DNA from: Candidatus Woesearchaeota archaeon
Lineage (GTDB): Archaea; Nanobdellota; Nanobdellia; SCGC-AAA011-G17; GW2011-AR17
Length of the DNA stretch: 14,379 nt
Direction: 5' to 3'
Assembly: GCA_009691355.1 (NCBI GenBank)
Contig: SICW01000015.1
Span: 1 to 14,379, forward strand
The stretch's first letter is position 1, and each line of letters begins with the position of its first letter. This document shows, one piece after another, positions 7,026-13,523 of this stretch. A program made the position numbers and the translations under genes. The notes under the pieces are model-generated. The model was not told the DNA's origin. It did no database searches and was given only the letters and a program-made list of their open reading frames with translations.

Positions 7026-7423
7026 TTTGCTTTCTCCGTTAAAATAGTTGTATGACAGCCTGTTACTGGTTGTTCACAGCCTTCTGGTACAGCAGAGACT
7101 TGTTTATGAATTTCACAGATTGCTCCTGAAAAACGAATAACCTTTAGTATTCTTTGTGTTTCACGAATGTAGGATATTTGATCGTGAATATTTTCTGCGG
7201 ATTTTTTGATTTCTTTGAGAATAAATTCATTTAAGGTTATTTTATGCCCCCTTTTTGTGCTGGTGTATTGGCTAATTGTTGCGGTGTTAATCATGAGCAT
7301 GTTCGCTATGTCTTTTTGCTTGAGTCCACGTTCTTTCAGATAGAGGGCAAAATACCTTCTAAGAGTGGGTAATATGTAAAAGGTTTCTATTTCCTGGGGG
7401 TGGAGAAACATGTGGTTAACCAT
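7022..7423 (-). CDS. COG2522-type helix-turn-helix regulator of the SUF operon
   Basis: The 133-residue protein matches the archaeal COG2522 layout: an opening LPTLRRYFALYLKERG helix, an XRE-like HTH (LKQKDIANMLMINTATISQY, about residues 34-53) followed by TSTKRG, a helical linker, then IRFSGAICEIH and a Cys-bearing tail. Cys103, His106, Cys116 and Cys123 remain as possible metal or cluster ligands. The CxxC that I recall before the IR-SG segment in relatives is absent (ETQRILK here). It is the first gene of the SUF operon and its stop overlaps sufB. Inference: it senses Fe-S or iron status and controls this operon. Its start at 7421-7423 fits a TATA box at 7448-7455, so the message is leaderless. 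Confidence 0.8.
   Translation of the reverse strand: MVNHMFLHPQEIETFYILPTLRRYFALYLKERGLKQKDIANMLMINTATISQYTSTKRGHKITLNEFILKEIKKSAENIHDQISYIRETQRILKVIRFSGAICEIHKQVSAVPEGCEQPVTGCHTTILTEKAK
7034..7037 (-). promoter_or_regulatory. ribosome-binding site of sufB
   Basis: GGAG on the minus strand lies eight bases before the sufB ATG, inside the end of the regulator gene. It allows internal initiation on the polycistronic message in addition to coupling through the ATGA overlap. Confidence 0.5.
7413..7422. promoter_or_regulatory. 10-base palindrome at the SUF regulator start
   Basis: TGGTTAACCA is a perfect inverted repeat that covers the expected transcription start and the first codons of the leaderless regulator gene. 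A dimeric HTH protein bound here would block transcription start, so it is a candidate autoregulatory operator. A 10-base palindrome can occur by chance, and the bases also encode Val-Asn-His. Confidence 0.3.
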
Positions 7424-7447
7424 AGTTAATAGGATGTTTTTTGGAGC

Positions 7448-7455
7448 TTTATATA
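7448..7455 (-). promoter_or_regulatory. TATA box of the SUF operon
   Basis: TATATAAA on the minus strand, within the context CTATATAAAG, is centred about 28 bases before the ATG of the regulator gene. This is the only clear promoter before the seven-gene operon and predicts a leaderless message. Confidence 0.65.
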
Positions 7456-7484
7456 GTTTATGGTGGCTTGTTTTGAAGGTGAAA

Positions 7485-7492
7485 TTATATAA
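7485..7492 (+). promoter_or_regulatory. TATA box of the oxygenase gene
   Basis: TTATATAA followed by G is centred about 27 bases before the ATG at 7515 and supports that start over the earlier in-frame ATG at 7410. It lies about 37 bases from the TATA box of the divergent SUF operon. Confidence 0.65.
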
Positions 7493-7514
7493 GGGACTTC
7501 TTGATGTTTTTTTT

Positions 7515-8210
7515 ATGGCGTTTCAAAGAATTCCCTTTAAAGATATACAGTTAGGCAGTTCTGCAGAAGAATCTATGAACCGGGTGCTTGCTGAACAAGG
7601 TGCTTGTGTTTTAGAGGGGATTAATCCTAAACCTATTGAGGCTTTGTATGCTGCTTTACAAGAATTTTTTGCTTCATCATTAAAGAAGAGATATGAGTTG
7701 GATAGGCCTTTTTGTGGATATATGACCTCAGGGTATGGTGCCTATCCTCGAGAGGAATTTACTCTTGATGATTCTGCTTATGAACTCCATGATGAGGAAA
7801 GGAAGCTCTTTTGTGAGCGTGGTGTACGTATGGTTAAGAATAAATGGCCTACTCATAGAGATTTCCCTGGTCTTGAATCTGTTTTTACACGTGTGTATGG
7901 AGACTATCTTCATGTATCTCATTCATTGAACTCATCACAAGCTTTCTTGACTGGTTTTTGTTATTATTCTGCTGATGCTTCTCGTTTTCCCAACCGAATT
8001 TCTGCTCATAAAGATGATTCTTATACTCTTGCGTTTCATCCCTTAGGTGAGCCTTTAGAAGTTGTAGTTGCTGGTCAAAATGTTCAGGAAGAGCTGGCTT
8101 GTAATGAAGCATTACTTATTGCTCCTGAAACGTATCATTTTGTGCGAAATCTTCATCCTGATAGAGAAAGATATTCTTTGACATATTCTTTTTCTCCGTT
8201 TGTCTTGTAG
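7515..8210 (+). CDS. 2-oxoglutarate/Fe(II)-dependent dioxygenase-like protein
   Basis: This 231-residue protein resembles the isopenicillin-N-synthase type of 2OG-Fe(II) oxygenases. It has the N-terminal pattern of a Gly/Val strand (GACVLEGI), a helix with FFASSLKKRYEL, and CGYMTSGYG, matching the family's FF-K-GY region. The likely iron triad is His165 and Asp167 (AHKDDSYTLAF, an HxD followed by a T-L strand) and His208 (ETYHFV), with RYS (219-221) as the 2OG-carboxylate RxS motif eleven residues on. The protein is shorter than most relatives, so loops are trimmed. Its substrate is unknown. It diverges from the SUF operon, with start fixed by the TATA box. The stop codon directly abuts the stop of the convergent ArlJ-like gene. 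Confidence 0.75.
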   Translation: MAFQRIPFKDIQLGSSAEESMNRVLAEQGACVLEGINPKPIEALYAALQEFFASSLKKRYELDRPFCGYMTSGYGAYPREEFTLDDSAYELHDEERKLFCERGVRMVKNKWPTHRDFPGLESVFTRVYGDYLHVSHSLNSSQAFLTGFCYYSADASRFPNRISAHKDDSYTLAFHPLGEPLEVVVAGQNVQEELACNEALLIAPETYHFVRNLHPDRERYSLTYSFSPFVL

Positions 8211-9491
8211 TTAACTTTGGAGTATTTTACGAAGGATTTTTGAGTTTCCTAGTTCGTAGATAGTGTTGTAAAGGTCTGCTCCACTTTTCTTTGCTTCTAG
8301 GCTCATAGAGATTGTTGCTTGTATAAGTGGATTTTTTGTGTCTCTTGCAAAGGTTTCTAATGCTTTTTCTATAGGGATTCCCATTTTGTACTGATTCTTT
8401 AATTTGTTTACTTCTGGGTTTAGAATGGTATAGTTGTTCTCAAGCTTTAGAATATTTCTCTCTTGTACTAAGTCTTTGATCAATGATACAAAAGAAGTTT
8501 CTTGTTTTTGATATTTTTTTAGGGTATATAACGTGTCTATAAGTACAGGTAGCCATCCTATAAGGAAGATGCTTGTCAGGATTATAAAAAAATAAGAATT
8601 ATTTGTATTGCTTGTTTGAAAAAGGAAAACTACTCCGACTATAATTACTGGTATTGCAATGAGCTGTCCTGTTCTTAGACTAAAAACCTTGAGAAAGCGA
8701 TGGATTTCTCCCCAGGTGTTTTTGTAGCTTCTCAAAAAACTCTTTTGCTGGTGATACACATTTACACTGTTTTTTGCTTTTTCTTTGAGGAAACTCTTTT
8801 GATCTTTTTTTTCATCAATTACTTGTGCCCATTCTAGGAGAAACTTTTTTATTTTTGGTGAAGGGTTCGTTTCTGCAGTTTTTTTTATGCTCTCTGCAAG
8901 GGAAAGATGTAAATAGTTTTCATAGTTTTCTATTCTCTTACAGTAGATACTAAATGCGGGATAGTAAGGTATGTTATTTAAAATCTGAAAGATACTTGCT
9001 GTTTTTAGTCCTGCATTACTCAGTGCACTGCAGTGATTGATAATGAAGGGCGCTTCTTCTTCTAGTTCTTTTTGTCTGTTTCTTCTTGCACAAAAAGGAT
9101 AGAATAAAAATACCATCTCCGTAGTTATGCTTAGAAAAATACCTAAAATAAAGCCGTGCCATATAGAAACAGTGTAAAAAGAGAGTATTCCTATTGTTGT
9201 TCCTAGAAATAGTACGAGGGTTGATGTAAACAATATAATACTAAGATAACTTATGGAGAGAATGTTCATCCCTGACTGAAGAATTGCTTGTTGGAGCTTG
9301 TTACTTGCTTTTGGAAAGATAAGAGGTATTCTTTGACTCAGTGGAGAGAAAAATATATTTGCAATATTTTCTAAACTTTTCTTTTCTGTTTTTGAAGACT
9401 TATTGAGTGCTTCTTTGAGGAGCTCTTCACTCGTGTTTAGCCCTTTGAGGAATTTTTTTTTTTCTTTCCACGTAATTTCTTCTGTATTCAT
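8211..9491 (-). CDS. ArlJ/TadC-like platform protein, C-terminally truncated
   Basis: The 426-residue membrane protein is related to archaellum/type IV pilus platform proteins (T2SSF domain). After a charged N-terminus come two membrane helices (about 77-103 and 105-131), a cytoplasmic T2SSF helical domain opening with EEEAPFIINHCSALSNAGLK (145-164), two more helices (about 274-291 and 299-322), and a second cytoplasmic domain with KMGIPIEKALETFARDTKNP and EAKKSGADLYNTI. It stops there: the terminal membrane helices that follow the second domain in ArlJ relatives are missing, and relatives are usually above 500 residues. The ATG overlaps the stop of the ATPase-like gene (ATGA), as expected for an ATPase-platform pair. 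Its TAA abuts the TAG of the oxygenase gene with no base between. Confidence 0.78.
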   Translation of the reverse strand: MNTEEITWKEKKKFLKGLNTSEELLKEALNKSSKTEKKSLENIANIFFSPLSQRIPLIFPKASNKLQQAILQSGMNILSISYLSIILFTSTLVLFLGTTIGILSFYTVSIWHGFILGIFLSITTEMVFLFYPFCARRNRQKELEEEAPFIINHCSALSNAGLKTASIFQILNNIPYYPAFSIYCKRIENYENYLHLSLAESIKKTAETNPSPKIKKFLLEWAQVIDEKKDQKSFLKEKAKNSVNVYHQQKSFLRSYKNTWGEIHRFLKVFSLRTGQLIAIPVIIVGVVFLFQTSNTNNSYFFIILTSIFLIGWLPVLIDTLYTLKKYQKQETSFVSLIKDLVQERNILKLENNYTILNPEVNKLKNQYKMGIPIEKALETFARDTKNPLIQATISMSLEAKKSGADLYNTIYELGNSKILRKILQS

Positions 9492-10732
9492 TGTAGCCCG
9501 GCTTTCTTTAGTACAGCTTCAGGGCTTTGGTAGTATATAGCTATTATCTTTTTGAAGTCTTCATTATTTGTCTTGTTTTTTACAAGAAGTGTGAGTAATT
9601 TTGTTCTTCTTTTCCATTCTTCAAGTATAATGGCTTTATTTCCCTTTGAATTCATAAAATGACTTTTATCTACGTTATAGAGAAATTTATTTCCCTGATA
9701 TGAAAATAATTCTTCTCCTTCTTCCTTTATGCTTACAATCTTTTGATTCTCTGTGTAACAAATAATATTGCTTTCTTCTTCGATCTCTTCTGAAGTTGTT
9801 GCTAAAAGGGCTCCGGAGTATACCGTTTCCTTTTTTACGTCTTTTATAAAATTGAATTCTCCTAGTTTTGCAATTCCATAGTGGGTTATGGTTAGTTCAT
9901 TTGGCGGAAAATCTTCTGTATTTGTTGTAATGTTTGCATGTTCTGGAAGAAAAAAGCTTAATGCATATAAGAGTTCAGTATTATTTACAAAAATGTTCTT
10001 TCTATCTTCCATGAGCATCCAGAGATAGGCAAATATTTCTGGTGAAACTTTTCTTGCAAGCAACATTTCTATGGGGGACTGGGTTGATTCTATTTTTTTA
10101 CTATACAGAAAGGTAGTTTTTTCTTTTTTCCAAAATATTTTCCAAGACTCTTTTTCATTTTCATAAAATTGCTCTTGGGATTCCTCAGATATCTCTTGTT
10201 TGTAGGAGCTCCTGGCTCTTCTGAGTATGCTCTCTACTTTTTCTGTATCTAAGACCATATTTGTATTTAGCTTCCCGTAGAGTCTGTGGCTGATTTGTAT
10301 AGATTCTCCATTGTAAAATATTTTTTGTACTAGTGGATCTTTTTGAAGAACTTCTATTTCTCCTAGCCCAATAAACTCTTTATTTATATAAAACAGGATC
10401 TTTCTATTGCTTTGTTCTGAGATTCTTAGATCCAGTTCGGTCATAATTACTTTTAGAGCTTTGTTTAGAAAATGTTCTGTTTCTTTTAGATTTTCAAAAT
10501 TTAGAAGCTCATATAACCCGTTTTGTATTGTTCCTAATGTTCTTTTTTCTTCTTCAGAGAGAAGAGGTTCTGTAAAGAAATAATCTTTGTTCTTTATAGT
10601 AACTTTTATTCCTTCTTCAGAGAAATATTGTCCTGTATCTTTTTCTTTTCTTTCAGGAATCGTCCAGTTATTTTCGTACTTTGAAAACTCTCTTTTCGTT
10701 TCTTTTTTTTCTGTTTTCCAAAGAAGCTTCAT
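9488..10732 (-). CDS. degenerate ArlI/GspE-type secretion ATPase homologue lacking nucleotide-binding motifs
   Basis: The 414-residue protein aligns by eye with ArlI/FlaI-type hexameric ATPases at both ends. The N-terminal domain has GLGEIEVLQKDPLVQKIFYNG (121-141) and SHRLYGKLNTNM (148-159). The core keeps SPIEMLLARKVSPEIFAYLW (219-238) and FFLPEHANI (260-268), and the tail keeps LEEWKRRTKLLTLL and IIAIYYQSPEAVLKKAG. Where relatives have GGTASGKTTLLNAL, this protein reads only NNTELLYAL (250-258), so the P-loop is gone. The EDT box is reduced to NTEDF, and the roughly 100 residues carrying Asp box, Walker B and His box are cut to about 30. It cannot hydrolyse ATP in the known way. The frame is intact, with a TATA box and coupling to the platform gene, which argues against simple decay. 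Confidence 0.75.
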   Translation of the reverse strand: MKLLWKTEKKETKREFSKYENNWTIPERKEKDTGQYFSEEGIKVTIKNKDYFFTEPLLSEEEKRTLGTIQNGLYELLNFENLKETEHFLNKALKVIMTELDLRISEQSNRKILFYINKEFIGLGEIEVLQKDPLVQKIFYNGESIQISHRLYGKLNTNMVLDTEKVESILRRARSSYKQEISEESQEQFYENEKESWKIFWKKEKTTFLYSKKIESTQSPIEMLLARKVSPEIFAYLWMLMEDRKNIFVNNTELLYALSFFLPEHANITTNTEDFPPNELTITHYGIAKLGEFNFIKDVKKETVYSGALLATTSEEIEEESNIICYTENQKIVSIKEEGEELFSYQGNKFLYNVDKSHFMNSKGNKAIILEEWKRRTKLLTLLVKNKTNNEDFKKIIAIYYQSPEAVLKKAGLQ

Positions 10733-10756
10733 TTTTATTACCTTGCATATTTTTGC

Positions 10757-10764
10757 TTATATAG
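10757..10764 (-). promoter_or_regulatory. TATA box of the secretion-like gene pair
   Basis: CTATATAA on the minus strand is centred about 28 bases before the ATG at 10730-10732, predicting a leaderless or nearly leaderless message for the ATPase-like/platform-like pair. Confidence 0.55.
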
Positions 10765-10782
10765 CTTTCTGTATGCCAAAAA

Positions 10783-10791
10783 TTATTTAAA
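10783..10791 (+). promoter_or_regulatory. TATA box of aglB, decides the start
   Basis: TTATTTAAA is centred 27 bases before the ATG at 10814, the spacing seen at the other leaderless genes here. It is only about nine bases before the earlier in-frame ATG at 10796, which would then be untranscribed. This favours the shorter start. Confidence 0.5.
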
Positions 10792-10813
10792 CAGGATGGA
10801 AAGAATAGTTTTG

Positions 10814-13453
10814 ATGGGAGAAGAACTTTTGAAAGAACGAAAGGATAAAGTGCTTCATTATTTGAAAGGAAGGCCCCTTATTTTAATTGGAATTATCTTT
10901 GCTCTTATTGCTTATATTGGGTATTATATTCGGACAAAACCTTTAGCTTTGCTTATTGATGCAACTACAGGAGATTATATCCCCTCAGACCCTGATGCAA
11001 TGGGGATTTTGCGATATGTACAATATGTTGTAGATCATGGCCAGCTTATGGCTGTTGATATGCTTCGATATTTCCCCATGGGGTATTATAACTTAGAAGA
11101 GTTTAGTGTTCTTTCTCATCTTATTGCTTGGTTTTATCAATTGTATCATTTTATTTCTCCATCTGTTACTGTTGCATATGCAGATGTTTTGTATCCTGCT
11201 GTTGCTTTTGTTGTCGCTTTAGTTTTCTTTTATCTTCTTGTAGAAAAGATTTTTGATTGGAAAACAGCACTCCTAGCATCTGCATTCTTAACTGTTCTTC
11301 CTGCATATTTGTATAGAACTATTGCGGGAGTTTCAGATAAAGAAGCTATGGCTATGATTTTCTTTTATGCCTGTTTGTATTTCTTTTTAGCTTTTATGCT
11401 TGAGAAAAAGGATTGGAAGGCAATTGTATTTAGTGTTCTTTCTGGACTAGCCTTAGGAGTTTTATGGAGTATTTGGGGTGGTGTTGTTTTTATTACTTCA
11501 TCTGTTGGTCTTTTTGTTTTGATCTTAGTTATTTTTGACAAGTTGAGTGATAGAAATTTGAAATTTTATACTCTTTTTCTGATAGCAACTCTATTCACTT
11601 TAGGACTCTTTTTTCCACAACGGGTTGGTCTTGTTGGTCTTCTTACTAACCCTACTTCCCTTGTTCTCTTTTTGGCCCTTGCTTTGGGTTGGCTTCATTA
11701 CTGTGCTTATAAAAAAGACTTCTTTAAAGTTAAAAAATATATTCAAAAAGTTCATATCATGCCTGTTTTAGTTAGTTTTCTGTTTTTGATTCTTTTAGGG
11801 TTGGCGGTTATTTTAGGTGTTTATGGGATGAGTTTTATTATGGAGAGAATTGCAAACGTATATAGCCTTTTAGTCTCTCCTTTTTCTGGGAATCGCTGGG
11901 CACTCACTGTAGCTGAGTCACATCAACCTTACTTTACCGATTGGGTTGGTCAATTTAGTTTGAGATATTTAGCAATTGTCTTTGTAGGTGCACTCTTTGT
12001 TTTTTATGAACTCTTTAAAGGGGTTGGGAAAAAAGTCTATATCCTTACGAGCGCGTATGCGCTTCTTCTTCTTGCAATTGCATTGAATCGTTATTCTTCC
12101 TCTTCACCTACTTTTAATGGAACAACATCTCTTGCTATTTGGGTTTATTTTGGTTCTATCTTTCTTTTCTTTGTGTATATGGCCTTTTTCTTTTATTTAC
12201 TCTATAAGAAAAATGAAGAGCTGTATCATCAAATCTTTACTCCTGAACATTATGGATATTTACTTTTGAGTGTTTTATTTATCTTTCTTCTTATTGGTGC
12301 AAGAAGTGCAGTACGATTACTCTTTGTCTTTGCACCTGCAACTGCAATCTTTGCAGCGGTCTTTGTTTTTTTCTTAGTGAAATATTCTCAGAGTATTTCT
12401 ACTAAAGCTCTTCGTTATGGGGTGTGGATTGTTTTAGTCGTTTTTTGTGTTATTCTCTTAAATACTTTTTATGGCTCGGTTGTTGCACAGGCATCAAGTG
12501 CAGGTCCTAATTATGGCCCACAATGGCAGTATGCAATGGACTGGGTTCGTGATAATACTCCTGAAGATGCTGTTTTCGCGCATTGGTGGGACTATGGATA
12601 TTTTGTACAAACTGGAGCAAATAGAGCAACCTTAAGTGATGGAGGGAATGCTGAGCCTGTCATTAATTATCTTACAGGGAGGTATCTTCTTACGGGACAA
12701 AATGATACAGAAGCCTTACAGTTGCTTGCTTCACGAAATGCTACGAATGTTCTTGTGGTAAGTGATGAAATAGGTAAATATGGGGCATTCTCTGCAATAG
12801 GAGCAGATGCAAATTATGATCGTTACTCTTGGATTAATGCTTTTGTTTTGAATACTGATCAAAGCACTCAAGATGCAAATTTAACTACCCTTGTGTTTAC
12901 TGGTGGTGCTTCTTTAGATGATGGGTTTACTTATGATGATGTATATTTCCCTGCGTATTCTGCAGGTGTTGCTGCGTTTGTTATTCCTCTTCACTTAGAT
13001 GCGAATACTTCGGCTGTTTCCAGCTTTGATGATCCTACTGCTGTGGTTTATTATAATGGGAATTATTTTTCTATGCCTCTTCGTTGTGTTTTCTATGAAG
13101 GTGAAGAAAAGATATTTTATGAAACTGGAGAAAAAGAAGGATTAGATGCGTGTTTTCAAGTTATTCCGACTTATAGCTCTGATCAACTGAATCCTGTTGG
13201 TGGGGGACTGTATCTTTCCCATGATGTTTGGAATACATGGTTTACGCACCATTATCTCTTCGGTCAGGATACGGAGTACTTTACTACAGTGTATTCTGAT
13301 GAACAATCTGTTCCTCTTATGGTCTATCAGGGAAGAATTATTGGACCATTAAAGATTTGGGAAGTGCATTATCCTGAGAATCTTACTATTCCAGATGAGA
13401 TGTATATTACAGAACTTCCTGAAGGTGTGAATACTGTTCTTCCTGGAATGTAA
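10814..13453 (+). CDS. aglB: oligosaccharyltransferase AglB (STT3 family)
   Basis: AglB transfers lipid-linked glycan to Asn in N-x-S/T sequons on the outer face of the membrane. Numbered from the upstream ATG at 10796 (885 residues), all catalytic motifs are visible: the first acidic motif DPDAM (65-69), the second acidic motif SDKE (180-183), the archaeal SVSE-type loop as TVAE (371-374), and WWDYG (597-601). VSDEIGK (655-661) may be the DK-type motif. Residues 27 to about 560 hold about thirteen hydrophobic helices; the rest is an extracytoplasmic domain that itself contains five N-x-S/T sequons (Asn636, 648, 695, 737, 862). The start at 10814 (Met7 of the longer frame) is preferred from TATA spacing. 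It is divergent from the secretion-like pair and precedes a surface protein gene. Confidence 0.93.
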   Translation: MGEELLKERKDKVLHYLKGRPLILIGIIFALIAYIGYYIRTKPLALLIDATTGDYIPSDPDAMGILRYVQYVVDHGQLMAVDMLRYFPMGYYNLEEFSVLSHLIAWFYQLYHFISPSVTVAYADVLYPAVAFVVALVFFYLLVEKIFDWKTALLASAFLTVLPAYLYRTIAGVSDKEAMAMIFFYACLYFFLAFMLEKKDWKAIVFSVLSGLALGVLWSIWGGVVFITSSVGLFVLILVIFDKLSDRNLKFYTLFLIATLFTLGLFFPQRVGLVGLLTNPTSLVLFLALALGWLHYCAYKKDFFKVKKYIQKVHIMPVLVSFLFLILLGLAVILGVYGMSFIMERIANVYSLLVSPFSGNRWALTVAESHQPYFTDWVGQFSLRYLAIVFVGALFVFYELFKGVGKKVYILTSAYALLLLAIALNRYSSSSPTFNGTTSLAIWVYFGSIFLFFVYMAFFFYLLYKKNEELYHQIFTPEHYGYLLLSVLFIFLLIGARSAVRLLFVFAPATAIFAAVFVFFLVKYSQSISTKALRYGVWIVLVVFCVILLNTFYGSVVAQASSAGPNYGPQWQYAMDWVRDNTPEDAVFAHWWDYGYFVQTGANRATLSDGGNAEPVINYLTGRYLLTGQNDTEALQLLASRNATNVLVVSDEIGKYGAFSAIGADANYDRYSWINAFVLNTDQSTQDANLTTLVFTGGASLDDGFTYDDVYFPAYSAGVAAFVIPLHLDANTSAVSSFDDPTAVVYYNGNYFSMPLRCVFYEGEEKIFYETGEKEGLDACFQVIPTYSSDQLNPVGGGLYLSHDVWNTWFTHHYLFGQDTEYFTTVYSDEQSVPLMVYQGRIIGPLKIWEVHYPENLTIPDEMYITELPEGVNTVLPGM

Positions 13454-13460
13454 TTTTTTT
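13454..13460 (+). terminator. T-run after aglB
   Basis: Seven T residues follow the aglB TAA directly. Short oligo-T runs end transcription in archaea, so this is a possible terminator, weak because it is short and T-rich stretches are common in this window. Confidence 0.3.
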
Positions 13461-13467
13461 AGAAAGG

Positions 13468-13475
13468 TTTATATT
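13468..13475 (+). promoter_or_regulatory. TATA box of the surface protein gene
   Basis: TTTATATT lies about 52 bases before the ATG at 13524. It predicts a message starting near 13498 with a leader of about 26 bases, unlike the leaderless genes elsewhere in the window. Confidence 0.45.
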
Positions 13476-13517
13476 CCTGTTCTTCTTGATGTGTTTTACT
13501 TATTAAAAAAGGGGTGT

Positions 13518-13522
13518 GGTGA
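13518..13522 (+). promoter_or_regulatory. ribosome-binding site of the surface protein gene
   Basis: GGTGA matches the archaeal anti-Shine-Dalgarno complement (part of GGAGGTGATC) and ends one base before the ATG at 13524, a tight but usable spacing for this part of the motif. Confidence 0.45.
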
Positions 13523-13523
13523 A

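Noticed and set aside
7410..7514. Upstream start for the oxygenase at 7410
   Set aside because: It would overlap the SUF regulator start and both TATA boxes and adds a Trp/Leu-rich stretch unlike the family; the TATA box at 7485-7492 points to 7515.
9960..10000. Frameshift or sequencing error as cause of the missing Walker A
   Set aside because: The frame is the same before and after the gap and conserved residues resume within a few codons; there is no extra DNA that could encode the P-loop in another frame, so it is a true in-frame loss.
10587..10790. Plus-strand 67-codon hydrophobic frame before aglB
   Set aside because: It is mostly antisense to the ATPase-like gene; its Phe/Ser richness comes from the Lys/Glu-rich coding strand opposite.
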